Positions 9,703-19,500 of a stretch of 64,000 bases of DNA are shown here, in pieces. The position numbers and the translations under genes are program-made. Below the pieces are notes generated by a model that did not search any database, was not told where the DNA came from, and worked only from the letters and a program-made list of their open reading frames with translations. The stretch is from Branchiibius hedensis (GTDB lineage Bacteria > Actinomycetota > Actinomycetes > Actinomycetales > Dermatophilaceae): contig NZ_UESZ01000001.1 of assembly GCF_900108585.1 (NCBI RefSeq), positions 2,480,001 to 2,544,000 on the forward strand, given 5' to 3'. Each line of letters begins with the position of its first letter. Within the stretch, counting starts at the first letter, position 1.

Positions 9703-9915
9703 TCAATCGCCCCGGGTCCTTTGGCCCAGCCGCACGGAGTAGGCACCGAGGATTCCTCCGCCAACGGCACACATTGCTGAGACAAGCAGATGCCAGTTCC
9801 GCCCAACCAACGCCACGACCATCACGCAAACGGCGATGGCGAGGGAAAGGAGGACGACCAGCCACCCGCCCACCGTCGACGGCCAGACCGGCCGAGATTC
9901 CCGTGGCTTGGACAT
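9703..9915 (-). CDS. Small membrane protein, unknown function
   Basis: This 70-residue protein begins MSKPRESRPVWPS and has two hydrophobic spans: about residues 15-35 (GWLVVLLSLAIAVCVMVVALVG) and about 41-58 (LLVSAMCAVGGGILGAYSV). A basic turn lies between them and the tail RLGQRTRGD is charged. The frame can be extended upstream to 10017, but the extension is Arg/Ser-rich and unlike a natural N-terminus. I do not recognise the family. It lies alone on the minus strand between the IS110 element and the divergent imuA cassette. The composition and clean two-helix pattern suggest a real gene. Confidence 0.5.
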   Translation of the reverse strand: MSKPRESRPVWPSTVGGWLVVLLSLAIAVCVMVVALVGRNWHLLVSAMCAVGGGILGAYSVRLGQRTRGD

Positions 9916-10130
9916 ACCGGAACTGTAACCACAACCGCCGGAGGGTGACCTCGTGGCGGTTACCGAATCTCGGCATGAGCGGGAAAGCCGAGCTCCCGCC
10001 GCAGGGCCGGGAGGCACCCCGCTCCGTCACCAATGCCCTCATACATCCGGTGCCACCAATCTCCTGATGCAGAACTGTCACCCAAGTCCGGAGAGATAAC
10101 ACGGGGACACGCCGTCGCGGGTTGCATCGT

Positions 10131-10146
10131 TCGAACACTTGTTCGA
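10131..10146. promoter_or_regulatory. LexA (SOS) box in front of imuA
   Basis: The sequence TCGAAC-ACTT-GTTCGA is a perfect 6-4-6 palindrome matching the actinobacterial/Gram-positive SOS operator TCGAAC(N4)GTTCGA. It ends 11 bases before the ATG of imuA at 10157, so bound LexA would block transcription of the whole imuA-imuB-dnaE2 cassette until DNA damage. Confidence 0.92.
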
Positions 10147-10156
10147 TGATCGAGGA

Positions 10157-10789
10157 ATGCTCCAACCGGCACCCGTCACCGATCGCGCCCCCGCGGTGCG
10201 CCCGGCCGACGTACGCCCGCTGGATCCCATCGAGCACCTCAGCGGAGCATCCCGGCCACCGCGCGGCAATCTTCCGGTCCACCCGATTCTCGCACCGGCC
10301 TTCCCCGGCGGGCTGCGTCGCGGCGGCATCTATCACCTGACCGGCTCCCTCACGGTGGCCCTTGGCTTGATCGCCGGAGCCAGTGATGCCGGTGGTTGGG
10401 CGGGCGTGGTCGGCATCCCTGATCTCGGCATCGAGGCGGCCGCCGGCTGGGGTATCGACCTGGACCGGTTGGTCCTGCTGCCGACCGGCGGGAAGGACTG
10501 GACCCAGGTGGTCGCCACTCTGATCGAAGCGGTCGACCTGGTGATCACCCCCGCACCACCACGCCTCGCCCCCGCAGAGTTGAACCGCCTGACCGCCCGC
10601 CTGCGAGACCGCCGCGCCACCATCGTGGTGCTGGGTCGCTGGCCGGCTGGATCGATAGCGAAGGTGCACGCACACACCGAGCGCTGGGACGGCATCGGCG
10701 ACGGCCGCGGCTACCTGACCCGCCGGCACCTGCGCCTGGACATCACCGAGCGGCACCGGACCCGCAGTGTGCACGTGGAATTGGCGTGA
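10157..10789 (+). CDS. imuA: ImuA-like RecA-fold accessory protein of the DnaE2 mutasome
   Basis: The protein has 210 residues from the ATG at 10157. An upstream in-frame TTG at 10139 lies inside the LexA box and is rejected. In the mycobacterial mutasome ImuA' and ImuB are both needed for DnaE2-dependent translesion synthesis. The chain looks like a shortened RecA core: HPILAPAFPGGLRRGGIYHLTGS sits where the Walker A loop should be, but the usual GK(S/T) is missing (it reads LTGSLTVALG). VVGIPDLGIEAAAGWGIDLDRLVLLP and DLVITPAP follow, and a C-terminal RHLRLDITERHRTRSVHVEL strand closes it. Loss of the ATP loop fits an accessory role. Its stop overlaps the imuB start (GTGATG), so the two are translationally coupled. 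Confidence 0.85.
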   Translation: MLQPAPVTDRAPAVRPADVRPLDPIEHLSGASRPPRGNLPVHPILAPAFPGGLRRGGIYHLTGSLTVALGLIAGASDAGGWAGVVGIPDLGIEAAAGWGIDLDRLVLLPTGGKDWTQVVATLIEAVDLVITPAPPRLAPAELNRLTARLRDRRATIVVLGRWPAGSIAKVHAHTERWDGIGDGRGYLTRRHLRLDITERHRTRSVHVELA

Positions 10790-12444
10790 TGACAGCGACG
10801 CGAGGAAACGAGCGCCAGCGAGGCCCGGAGCAAGCGCGGAATCACGCCCAAACAATTGTCGTGAAACCGGCGCCGGAACCGGTCCGCGTCATGCTGGTCT
10901 GGTGCCCGCACTGGCCGGTGCTCGCGGCCCGGATGATCCATGGCGTCCCGGCCGAAGCCCCGATGGCGTTGGTCGCCAAAGGAGCCGTGGTCGCCTGCTC
11001 GTCGACCGCGCGCGATGAAGGTATCCGCCCCGGCGACCGGCTGCGCCAGGCGCAGCACCGTTGCCCGGATCTGGTTGTCCTGCAGCATGATCTGGATGCG
11101 GAGCAGCGTGCTTTCGAACCCATCCTGCGCGCCATGGCTGACGTGGTGCCGAGTGTGCATCTGGTCCGGCCGGGTGTCGCAGCGGTCCGGGCCGGCGGAG
11201 CGGCCCGCTTCTACGGCTCGGAGGTGCGAGCCGCGCAGGAGCTGCAGGTCGCCGTACGCCGAGCCCACCCTGACGGGGCACCCGAGGTTCGCGTGGCGGT
11301 GGCTGACGGTCTCTTCGCTGCAGAACAGGCGGCCTACCAGGGCGTGGCGGTCGTACCCCCGGGCGGCTCCCCCGGCCTGCTCGCCGACCTACCCGTCACG
11401 GTCATCGCCGAAGCCGCAGGCGATCCCAAGATGGCGAACGTGCTGCGCCGCATGGGTATTCGCACTATCGGCGCACTCGCCGGGCTGCCCCGAGAGCAGG
11501 TCCTCGACCGGTTCGGCGCGGCGGGTCTGCGCGCCCACCAGTTGGCCTGCGGGCTCGACGCGCCAATCCTCAACCCGCGCACCGCTCCCGACGAGCTCGC
11601 CGCCCGCATCGTGCTGGACGAACCCACCGATGCCATCGAGGTCATCGTCAGCGAATGCGGTTCTGCCGTGGAGCAACTCAGTGCTCGCATCAACGACGGC
11701 TCCCTGGTCTGCACCGGGATCCGGATCATCACCCACCACGAGCCGGGCCCTCGGGAAACCGCCGGCGAGATCCACGAGCGCGAGTGGCGTCACCCGTGGC
11801 ATCTGGGCAGCCGGGAGATCCTCGACCGCGTGCAGTGGCAGTTGACCGACCTCGGCAAGAGCAAGCACCGGCCGATCACCCTGGTCGAGATCGCCGCCAC
11901 AGAACTGGATGCCGCCGTGCAGCACAGCCAGGGCCTGTGGGGGGATCGACCCGACGACCACGTGCTGCACACCCTCACCGGGCTGCAACACCGCCTGGGC
12001 TACGACGCGGTGCTGGTCGGCAGCGTCGTCGGTGGCCGGATGCTGCACGAGCGCCAGTCCTTTTCGCCGTTCGGACAAGCCACTCCCGATCGCGCGGTGC
12101 GTCGCCTGGAGCAGCCGTGGCCGGACACCGTTCCCGGCCCTGCTCCCTCTGTCGTCTTCCGCGAAGCACAAGCAATGCGGGTACTGACCGAGCGCGGCAC
12201 CCCGTTGTCGATCAGCGATCGCGGGGTGCTCACCGGGATGCCGACCACGGCCGAGTGGCCGGGTCGCCCATCCAGCCGGATCACCGCCTGGGCCGGGCCG
12301 TGGCCGGTCAACGGCCGGTGGTGGCGACGCGCCAAGACCAACCAGAAACCGCTACACCGTTTCCAACTGGTCGATGACCAACAACGGGCCTGGCTGGTGC
12401 TCCACGCGGCCGGCGAGTGGTGGGCCGAGGCACGCTATGACTGA
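10786..12444 (+). CDS. imuB: ImuB, inactive Y-family polymerase-like mutasome scaffold
   Basis: This 552-residue protein aligns in layout with Y-family polymerases. It has an N-terminal palm/fingers region (residues ~35-180), a helix-hairpin-helix thumb region (LRRMGIRTIGALAGLPREQVLDRFG at about 220-245), a little-finger-like domain, and a C-terminal extension ending RAWLVLHAAGEWWAEARYD. The catalytic acidic motifs are absent: the first strand reads VMLVWCPHWPV rather than a DxDxF, and no SxDE motif follows. This is the known state of ImuB, which bridges DnaE2 to the beta clamp rather than synthesising DNA. It overlaps imuA by 4 bases and precedes dnaE2 by 8 bases. Confidence 0.9.
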   Translation: MMTATRGNERQRGPEQARNHAQTIVVKPAPEPVRVMLVWCPHWPVLAARMIHGVPAEAPMALVAKGAVVACSSTARDEGIRPGDRLRQAQHRCPDLVVLQHDLDAEQRAFEPILRAMADVVPSVHLVRPGVAAVRAGGAARFYGSEVRAAQELQVAVRRAHPDGAPEVRVAVADGLFAAEQAAYQGVAVVPPGGSPGLLADLPVTVIAEAAGDPKMANVLRRMGIRTIGALAGLPREQVLDRFGAAGLRAHQLACGLDAPILNPRTAPDELAARIVLDEPTDAIEVIVSECGSAVEQLSARINDGSLVCTGIRIITHHEPGPRETAGEIHEREWRHPWHLGSREILDRVQWQLTDLGKSKHRPITLVEIAATELDAAVQHSQGLWGDRPDDHVLHTLTGLQHRLGYDAVLVGSVVGGRMLHERQSFSPFGQATPDRAVRRLEQPWPDTVPGPAPSVVFREAQAMRVLTERGTPLSISDRGVLTGMPTTAEWPGRPSSRITAWAGPWPVNGRWWRRAKTNQKPLHRFQLVDDQQRAWLVLHAAGEWWAEARYD

Positions 12445-12452
12445 GGTGACCC

Positions 12453-15400
12453 GTGGGATTCAATAACCCGGCGATCCCCTGGTGGCAGCTGGAACGTGCT
12501 CTGTCCCAAGGGATCCGTCCCGAGCCAGAAGCCAAGAAGTACCCCGCCGATGGTGGCGACGCCCCCGGGTTCTCCCGCAAACGAGCCGCCTTCAAAGCGC
12601 GCGCCCTCGAGCTGACCCAGGGGCCGAACGTCCCCTACGCCGAGTTGCACGCCCACTCGCACTACAGCTTCCTGGACGGCGCCTCCTCCCCCGAGGCACT
12701 GATCACCCAGGCGGCACGGCTGGGTCTGCACGGGATGGCGCTGACCGATCACGACGGCCTCTACGGCGTGGTCCGGTTCGCCGAAGCCGCCGAGGCGTAC
12801 GCCGCAACCGAGGACGCGATCGACCTACGGACCTGCTTCGGTGCCGAGTTCTCCCTCGGCCTGAGCACACCGCAGAACGGCGTCGCCGACCCGGAGGGCG
12901 ATCACCTGCTGGTGCTGGCCAAGGGCAACGACGGCTACCGCACGTTGTCCCGGGCCCTCACAGACGGCCACCTGGCCCACGACGCCGAGAAGGGCCGTCC
13001 GGTGCACGATCTCGCCCGGGTGGCTGCCGAAGCGGCTGGCGGCTGGGTGGTGCTGACCGGCTGCCGCAAGGGTGCTGTCCGACGAGCCCTCGATCGCGAC
13101 GGAATCGAGGCCGCTGCCCGCGAGGTCGCCGTCCTGCAGGAGCACTTCGGGGCCGGAAACGTCTTCGTGGAGTTGACCGATCACGGCTCGCCCGCCGATT
13201 CGGTGCGCTGCGACCAGTTGGCGCAGGTTGCCGCGGTCACCAACACACCGGTCGTGGCGACCAACGCGGTGCACTACGCCACCCCGGAGCAGTTCCGGAT
13301 CGCCACCGCCCTGGCGGCGGTGCGCTCCCGGCGCAGTCTGGAGGAGTTGGACGGCTGGCTGCCCGCCCATGGCCAGGCCTACCTCAAGAGCGGCGCCGAG
13401 TTGCTGAGTCGCTTTGCCCGGTTTCCTGGTGCCATCGAACGCACCGTCGAGATCGCCGACGAGTGCGCGTTCCCGTTGCGCGCGGCCAGTCCCCGCCTTC
13501 CGAAACAGGATGTGCCACAGGGTCATACGCCGATGTCCTGGTTGCGGGAGTTGACCTGGCGAGGTGCAGCGCGGGTATGGCCGACCCTCAGCGCGGAGGC
13601 GAAGGCCCGGTTGGAACGCGAGTTGGACGTGATCGAGCGCAAAGACTTCCCCGGCTACTTCCTGATCGTCAACGACATCGTGCAGTTCGCCCGCCGCGGC
13701 GGCATCCTGTGCCAGGGACGAGGCAGCGCTGCGGCCTCAGCGGTCTGCTACGTCCTCGGGATCACCGTGATCGACCCGATCTACTACGGGCTGCCGTTCG
13801 AGCGGTTCCTGTCCGAGTTGCGCGAGGAAGCACCGGACATCGACGTGGACTTCGACTCCCGCCGCCGCGAGGAAGTGATCCAGTACGTCTACCGCCGGTA
13901 CGGCCGGCGTAACGCGGCCCAGGTCGCCAACGTGGTCACCTACCGCCCCAAGAACGCCGTCCGCGACATGGCCAAAGCGTTGGGGCACAGCCAGGGTCAG
14001 CAGGATGCCTATTCCCGTCAGGTCGAACGGTGGGGCGCCGAGGTCAGCAGCGGCGACCACGACATCCCCGCCGAGGTGGTCGACCTGGCCACCCAGGTGC
14101 TCAGCTTCCCCCGGCACCTGGGCATCCACTCCGGTGGCATGGTGCTGACCGACCGCCCGGTCAGCGAGGTGTGCCCCATCGAGCCGGCCCGGATGGCCGA
14201 TCGCACTGTCCTGCAATGGGACAAGGACGACTGCGCGTGGATGGGTCTGGTGAAATTCGATCTGCTCGGCCTGGGAATGCTGGCCGCCGTGCAACACACC
14301 TTCGACCTGACCGCGCAGCATCTGGGCGAGACCTGGCGGATCGAGACGATCCCCAAAGAGGAGCCGGGTGTCTACGACATGCTCTGCCGGGCGGACTCGA
14401 TCGGCGTCTTCCAGGTGGAGAGCCGGGCCCAGATCGGCACCCTGCCCCGGCTGAAACCACGCTGCTTCTACGATTTGGCCGTCGAGATCGGCCTCATCCG
14501 TCCCGGCCCGATCCAGGGCGGCGCGGTCCATCCCTACATCCGCCGCCGCACCGGTGAGGAACCCGTCACCTACGCCCACCCGTTATTGGAGCCGGTCCTG
14601 CAACGCACCCTCGGCGTACCGCTCTTCCAGGAGCAGTTGATGCAGATGGCGATGGCGGTGGGCAACTGCTCACCGGCCGACGCCGACCTGTTGCGCCGCG
14701 CGATGGGTTCCAAACGAGGCGTCGAGCGGATCGATGCCCTGCGCGAGAAGCTCTACGCCGGAATGCGATCCAACGGCCTGTCCGACGAAGTGGCGAGCGA
14801 GATCTACACCAAGATCGAGGCCTTCGCGAACTTCGGCTTCGCCGAGTCGCATGCTCTCAGCTTCGCGGTGCTGGTCTACGCCAGCTCCTGGCTCAAACTG
14901 CACTACCCGGCCGCGTTCCTCGCCGGTCTGCTGCGCGCCCAACCGATGGGCTTCTACTCGCCGCAGACCCTCACCCACGATGCGCGCCGGCACGGGGTCG
15001 AAGTGCTCAGCCCGTGCATCGTGCGCTCCGGGGTGTACGCCGACCTGGAACGGACCGGCGCCCACCGACCTGGCCGGGAGGCCTGCCGCCACGATGCCGA
15101 TCCCACCACCATGCCGCCGTTCGATCCGGACGCACCGGACGACTCAGCCAGTCACCGACGAGATTGCGGGTACGCCGTGCGGCTGGGTCTGGCGGACATC
15201 AGCGCCATTGGTGCCGATCTGGCACAGCGGATCGTGGCCGAACGAGCCCGGCGACCCTTCGTTGACATGGCCGATCTGTCTCGGCGCTGCCACCTGGAAA
15301 CCGATCAGCTGGAAGCCCTTTCACTATCCGGGGCTCTGGAACCGATCGCCGGGACCCGTCGCGAAGCATTGTGGCAGGCAGGGGCTACGGCCGGCGTACG

Positions 15401-15869
15401 CAGTGATCAGCTGCCCGTGCAGCAGGCCTATCAGCCGCCGCTGCTCCCAGAACTCACGACCGGTGAGGTGCTGATCCACGACCTGCAGTCGACGGGGATC
15501 AGCCCGGTCGACCATCCGATGCGGCACGCCCGCGACGGATTGGTCAAAGACGGAGTCCTCCGGGTCACCGATCTGGCCACCGCCGAGCCCGGTCGACGCA
15601 TCCGGGTCGCCGGCGTCGTCACCCACCGGCAACGACCCGCTACCGCCAGCGGGATCACCTTCCTCAACCTGGAGGACGAGACCGGACTAGCGAATGTGGT
15701 TGTCAGCAAAGGGGTTTGGCAGCGCTACCGGCGTACTGCCCGGACCGCGCCAGCGATGGTGATCCGCGGGATCCTGGAGCGCACGCCGGAGGGGGTCACC
15801 AATGTGGTGGCGGACCGGATCGAGGCGTTGCCGATCAGCGTGGTCACGCAGTCGCGCGACTTCCAGTAG
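12453..15869 (+). CDS. dnaE2: Error-prone DNA polymerase III alpha subunit DnaE2 (ImuC)
   Basis: This 1138-residue C-family polymerase performs mutagenic lesion bypass in the SOS response. It starts with GTG at 12453, with GAGGTG just upstream. The order is the PHP domain (AELHAHSHYSFLDGASS, residues 63-79), then the palm with the catalytic PDIDVDFD at 461-468 and GRGSAAASAVCY before it. The fingers (FANFGFAESHALSFAVLVYASSWLK) and tandem HhH region follow, with an OB fold at the end (RIRVAGVVTHRQRPATASG, TFLNLEDETGLANVVV). The absence of the C-terminal tau-binding tail separates DnaE2 from replicative DnaE1. A poorly conserved Asp/Pro/His-rich insert lies near residue 880. The last 26 bases overlap the convergent hydrolase gene. 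Confidence 0.96.
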   Translation: MGFNNPAIPWWQLERALSQGIRPEPEAKKYPADGGDAPGFSRKRAAFKARALELTQGPNVPYAELHAHSHYSFLDGASSPEALITQAARLGLHGMALTDHDGLYGVVRFAEAAEAYAATEDAIDLRTCFGAEFSLGLSTPQNGVADPEGDHLLVLAKGNDGYRTLSRALTDGHLAHDAEKGRPVHDLARVAAEAAGGWVVLTGCRKGAVRRALDRDGIEAAAREVAVLQEHFGAGNVFVELTDHGSPADSVRCDQLAQVAAVTNTPVVATNAVHYATPEQFRIATALAAVRSRRSLEELDGWLPAHGQAYLKSGAELLSRFARFPGAIERTVEIADECAFPLRAASPRLPKQDVPQGHTPMSWLRELTWRGAARVWPTLSAEAKARLERELDVIERKDFPGYFLIVNDIVQFARRGGILCQGRGSAAASAVCYVLGITVIDPIYYGLPFERFLSELREEAPDIDVDFDSRRREEVIQYVYRRYGRRNAAQVANVVTYRPKNAVRDMAKALGHSQGQQDAYSRQVERWGAEVSSGDHDIPAEVVDLATQVLSFPRHLGIHSGGMVLTDRPVSEVCPIEPARMADRTVLQWDKDDCAWMGLVKFDLLGLGMLAAVQHTFDLTAQHLGETWRIETIPKEEPGVYDMLCRADSIGVFQVESRAQIGTLPRLKPRCFYDLAVEIGLIRPGPIQGGAVHPYIRRRTGEEPVTYAHPLLEPVLQRTLGVPLFQEQLMQMAMAVGNCSPADADLLRRAMGSKRGVERIDALREKLYAGMRSNGLSDEVASEIYTKIEAFANFGFAESHALSFAVLVYASSWLKLHYPAAFLAGLLRAQPMGFYSPQTLTHDARRHGVEVLSPCIVRSGVYADLERTGAHRPGREACRHDADPTTMPPFDPDAPDDSASHRRDCGYAVRLGLADISAIGADLAQRIVAERARRPFVDMADLSRRCHLETDQLEALSLSGALEPIAGTRREALWQAGATAGVRSDQLPVQQAYQPPLLPELTTGEVLIHDLQSTGISPVDHPMRHARDGLVKDGVLRVTDLATAEPGRRIRVAGVVTHRQRPATASGITFLNLEDETGLANVVVSKGVWQRYRRTARTAPAMVIRGILERTPEGVTNVVADRIEALPISVVTQSRDFQ

Positions 15870-16566
15870 CCGCCGCTACGAACGCTTCGAAGATCCGCAG
15901 ATCGGCCGCCTCCTCCGGATGCCACTGCACCCCAACGCGCCAACGCGCGGCCGGATCGACCATTGCCTCGACCACCCCGTCGTCGGAACGTGCCACGACC
16001 TGATAGCCGGGCGCGGTCTGCACCGCCTGATGGTGATAGGTCGGCACCTCCACCCGGGCACCGAGCAGTTCATACAGTATCGACCCGGGCTCGATCTGCA
16101 CCGGGTGAGACCCGAAGACGCCTCCGGCAGAGGGGTGGTCGATGGTGGGATACTCATCCGGCAGATGCTGGATCAACGTTCCACCGGCTTCCACCGCCAT
16201 CACCTGGATCCCCCGGCAGATGCCGAGCACGGGCAGGTTCACATCGCGACTGACCCGCGCCAGCAACAGCTCGCAGTCGTCGCGCTGCGCGTGGGGTTCC
16301 TGGGCGGCCGGATGTGGATCCTGACCGTAACGCGCTGCCGCGACATCCTCCCCGCCGCTGAGCACCAGACCGTCCAGAGCTTCCAGTACGCCGCGCGCCC
16401 AGTCCTCATCCGCGCCGTCGACGGGCGGGATCAGCAGCGGGATGCCGCCAGCCGCAGCGACTTTCGCGACATAGGAGTAGCCCAGGTACGCCGAGTCCTG
16501 GTCGACCCAGACACCGCGGGAGACGGTGTCGTGGTAGCTGGTCAGACCGATGAGCGGGCGGGTCAC
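15844..16566 (-). CDS. Class I glutamine amidotransferase-like hydrolase (peptidase C26, PuuD-like)
   Basis: This 240-residue stand-alone GATase domain has the nucleophile elbow GICRG (Cys117), the oxyanion segment LSGGEDV (70-76) and the QWHPE His/Glu pair near residue 215. The family includes gamma-glutamyl-gamma-aminobutyrate hydrolase of the putrescine pathway and other gamma-glutamyl hydrolases; no puuABC neighbours are present, so the substrate stays open. It starts with GTG overlapping the stop of lysX by 4 bases (GTGA), so the two are translationally coupled. Its end runs 26 bases into the convergent dnaE2. Confidence 0.85.
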   Translation of the reverse strand: MTRPLIGLTSYHDTVSRGVWVDQDSAYLGYSYVAKVAAAGGIPLLIPPVDGADEDWARGVLEALDGLVLSGGEDVAAARYGQDPHPAAQEPHAQRDDCELLLARVSRDVNLPVLGICRGIQVMAVEAGGTLIQHLPDEYPTIDHPSAGGVFGSHPVQIEPGSILYELLGARVEVPTYHHQAVQTAPGYQVVARSDDGVVEAMVDPAARWRVGVQWHPEEAADLRIFEAFVAAATGSRATA

Positions 16567-19500
16567 CCGTTGATCGTACGAGGCTTCACGAACGGGAAGG
16601 CCAACGTCGCCTTGATCTGCTCGCCGACGATCATCATGATCACCCGGTCCACGCCCAGGCCGAGCCCACCGGTCGGCGGCAGACCGAGCTCCAGCGATCG
16701 CAGGAAGTCCTCATCGACCTCCATGGCCTCCAGGTCACCGGCTGCCGCAGCCAGCGACTGCTGGGTCAACCGGCGCCGCTGATCAATGGGATCGATGAGT
16801 TCGCTGTAGGCAGTGCCCAGTTCCGCACCCCACGCGACCAGATCCCACCGCTCTGACAGTTTCGGGTCGGTGCGGTGCACCCGGGTCAGCGGCGAGGTCT
16901 CCACCGGGAAGTCGGTGTAGAAGGTCGGGAACGTGGTCTGCCCTTCGACGAACTCGTCGTACAGCTCCGCGATCAACTGCCCGGCCGTCATCCGGTCGTC
17001 CAGCTCAAGGCCCTTGTCACGGCACACAGCCACGATTTGTTCCCGCGGCGTAGCCGTCGTCAGCTCGACACCGACCGCTTCGGACACCGCCTGGTATACC
17101 GGCTTCACCGGCCACGGCACGGACAGGTCGACCAGCTCAACGGTGCCGTCGTCCCGCTTGCGGGACGCGACCGGCGACCCATGGATCGCAATGGCCGCAT
17201 TGATGATGACCTCACGGGCCAGTTCGCGCATCACGTTGTAGTCGGCGTACGCCTGGTAGGCCTCCAACGAGGTGAACTCCGGGTTGTGGGTGGCATCGAC
17301 GCCCTCGTTGCGGAAGTTGCGTCCCAGCTCGAAGACCCGCTGCATCCCGCCCACCGCGAGCCGTTTCAGGAACAGCTCGGGAGCGATCCGCAGGTAGAGG
17401 TCCATGTCGTAGGCGTTGATGTGGGTCGTGAACGGCCGCGCGTTGGCCCCACCGTGCACGGTCTGCAGTATCGGGGTCTCCACCTCGTGGAAATCACTGT
17501 CCTGCAGGGTCTTACGCATCGAACGCACCCCGATCGAGCGCTTCTTCAGCACCTCCATCGCGAGCGGATCGGACAGTAGTTCCAGGGTCCGCTGTCGGGC
17601 CCGCAGGTCGTCGCTGAGAGTGGTGCCCAAGGTGGGGATCGGCGAGAGGCACTTGGCAGCCAGCTGCCAGGAGTCCAGCAGCACCGACAACTCACCTGTG
17701 CGGGAGGTAGCGATCCGGCCGGTGACACTCACCAGATCACCCAGATCGGTGGCTGACCGCCACGAGCAGCGAGCCTGGTCGGGCGTCCCGTCCTCGGTGA
17801 CCATCACCTGGATCCGGGCCGCCTCATCATCGAGTACGGCGAACACCACCCCACCGAAATCCCGCACCGCCCGGATCCGGCCGGCAATGGAAACCGTTTC
17901 GTCGGTGATCTGGTCAGCCGGTAGGTCGACATACTGCTGCAGAAGATCGGCGACACGGTGGGTGCGTGGCACTGACACCGGATACGGTTGCAGGCCCTCG
18001 GTCTCCAACGCGGCCATCTTGTCGCGACGGACGCGCTGCTGCTCGTTGAGCACTGGCTCCGGTGCCCTAGCGGCCAGCAGTTCCTGCTCCTGGGCCCGCA
18101 CCTTCGCGACGAAGTCAGGTTCCGAGCGCTGCTCCTGATCCGATGCCAGCCGCTGTCCAACCAGGAACCGGGGGCCGAGAACCGGCACGAACCCTTCGGC
18201 GGTACCCATCGCCAGACCGGCACGGGCCACGGTCAGCGCCGGGTCGTAACACAGCAGACGCGGCACCCAGTCCGGTTGGTACTTGTCGTTGCTGCGGTAC
18301 AGCGTTTCGAGTTGGAAGAATTTCGATGCGTACCCGAGTGCGGCGTCGGTGACCTTGGTGACCGGACCGGCACTGACCTGGTCGGCGTTGCTGAAGACTT
18401 CCCGGAACACGGCGAAGTTCAGCGAGATCCGCCGGATGCCGTGTTTTGGCGCCGCGTCAACCAGGCAGGACACCATGTACTCGTTCAGGCCGTTCTCGGC
18501 GGCCCGGTCCCGGCGCATCAGGTCGAGGGAAACGCCCCTGCTGCCCCACGGCACAAACGACAGGAAGCCACGGATCGTCCCGGTCGTATCGTGCGCGGTG
18601 ATGATCAGGCAGCGGCCGTCGGCCGGGTCACCCAACCGGTTGAGAGCCATGGAGAATCCACGCTCGGTTTCCTCGCCGCGCCATTCCTCGGCCAGCTTGG
18701 CGATCAGCGCCAGTTCGTCAGGGCTGAGATCACTGTGCCGACGCACCTGCGTGGTGTAGCCGGCCCGCTCCACCCGGCGGACTGCTTGGCGCACAGGGCG
18801 CATGGCCGGACCGTTCAGATTGAACCGTTCCACCGAGATGATGGCTTCGTCGCCGAGCGGGAAGGTCCGCAAACCGGCCGCTTTGTAGGTCATGGTGCCG
18901 CGTTCGGAGGACGACAGCACGGCGGGATAACGACCGGTATCCCGGCATTGCTTGATCCACAGATCGACGGCGTCGGCCCACGAGTCGTGCCGTCCGATCG
19001 GGTCCGCACTGGCCAGGCTCACGCTGCCCTCGTTACGGAAGGTGACGGCGGCCAGTCCATCGTGGGAGAACAGCACACTCTTGTCCCGGCGGGTGGCGAA
19101 GTAGCCCAGCGAATCGTCCTCGCCGTACTCCAACAGGAGACGACGCACGTGCAGCTCATCGTCGGCGGAGATCGCTTCGGCTTGTCGGCCCGAGCGATAG
19201 AAAACCAGCAGCGCCAGCAGCAGGGCGAGCGCGGACAGGACGCCCGCCAGTCCGTACACCCAGGGCAGACCGCTGTGACCGTTGAGGATGGCGGAGTTAG
19301 CGGGGTTGGAGTCGATGCCGAACGTCGATCGTGCCGACCACAGCAACTTCTCGCCGACCGTGTGAAGGGTGCCGTGGAATTGCAGGGTGAGCAGGAAGGT
19401 CACCGCGAACGAAAAGAACAGTCCGCCGATCAGCACCCCGATAGCCGCCCCGACCGCGTTCTTACTGAGCCGAGCAGGGAATTGCTTACGACAGCTCAGC

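Noticed and set aside
10139-10156. TTG at 10139 as the imuA start
   Set aside because: It lies inside the LexA box and just before a better ATG at 10157; transcription start would fall within the operator.
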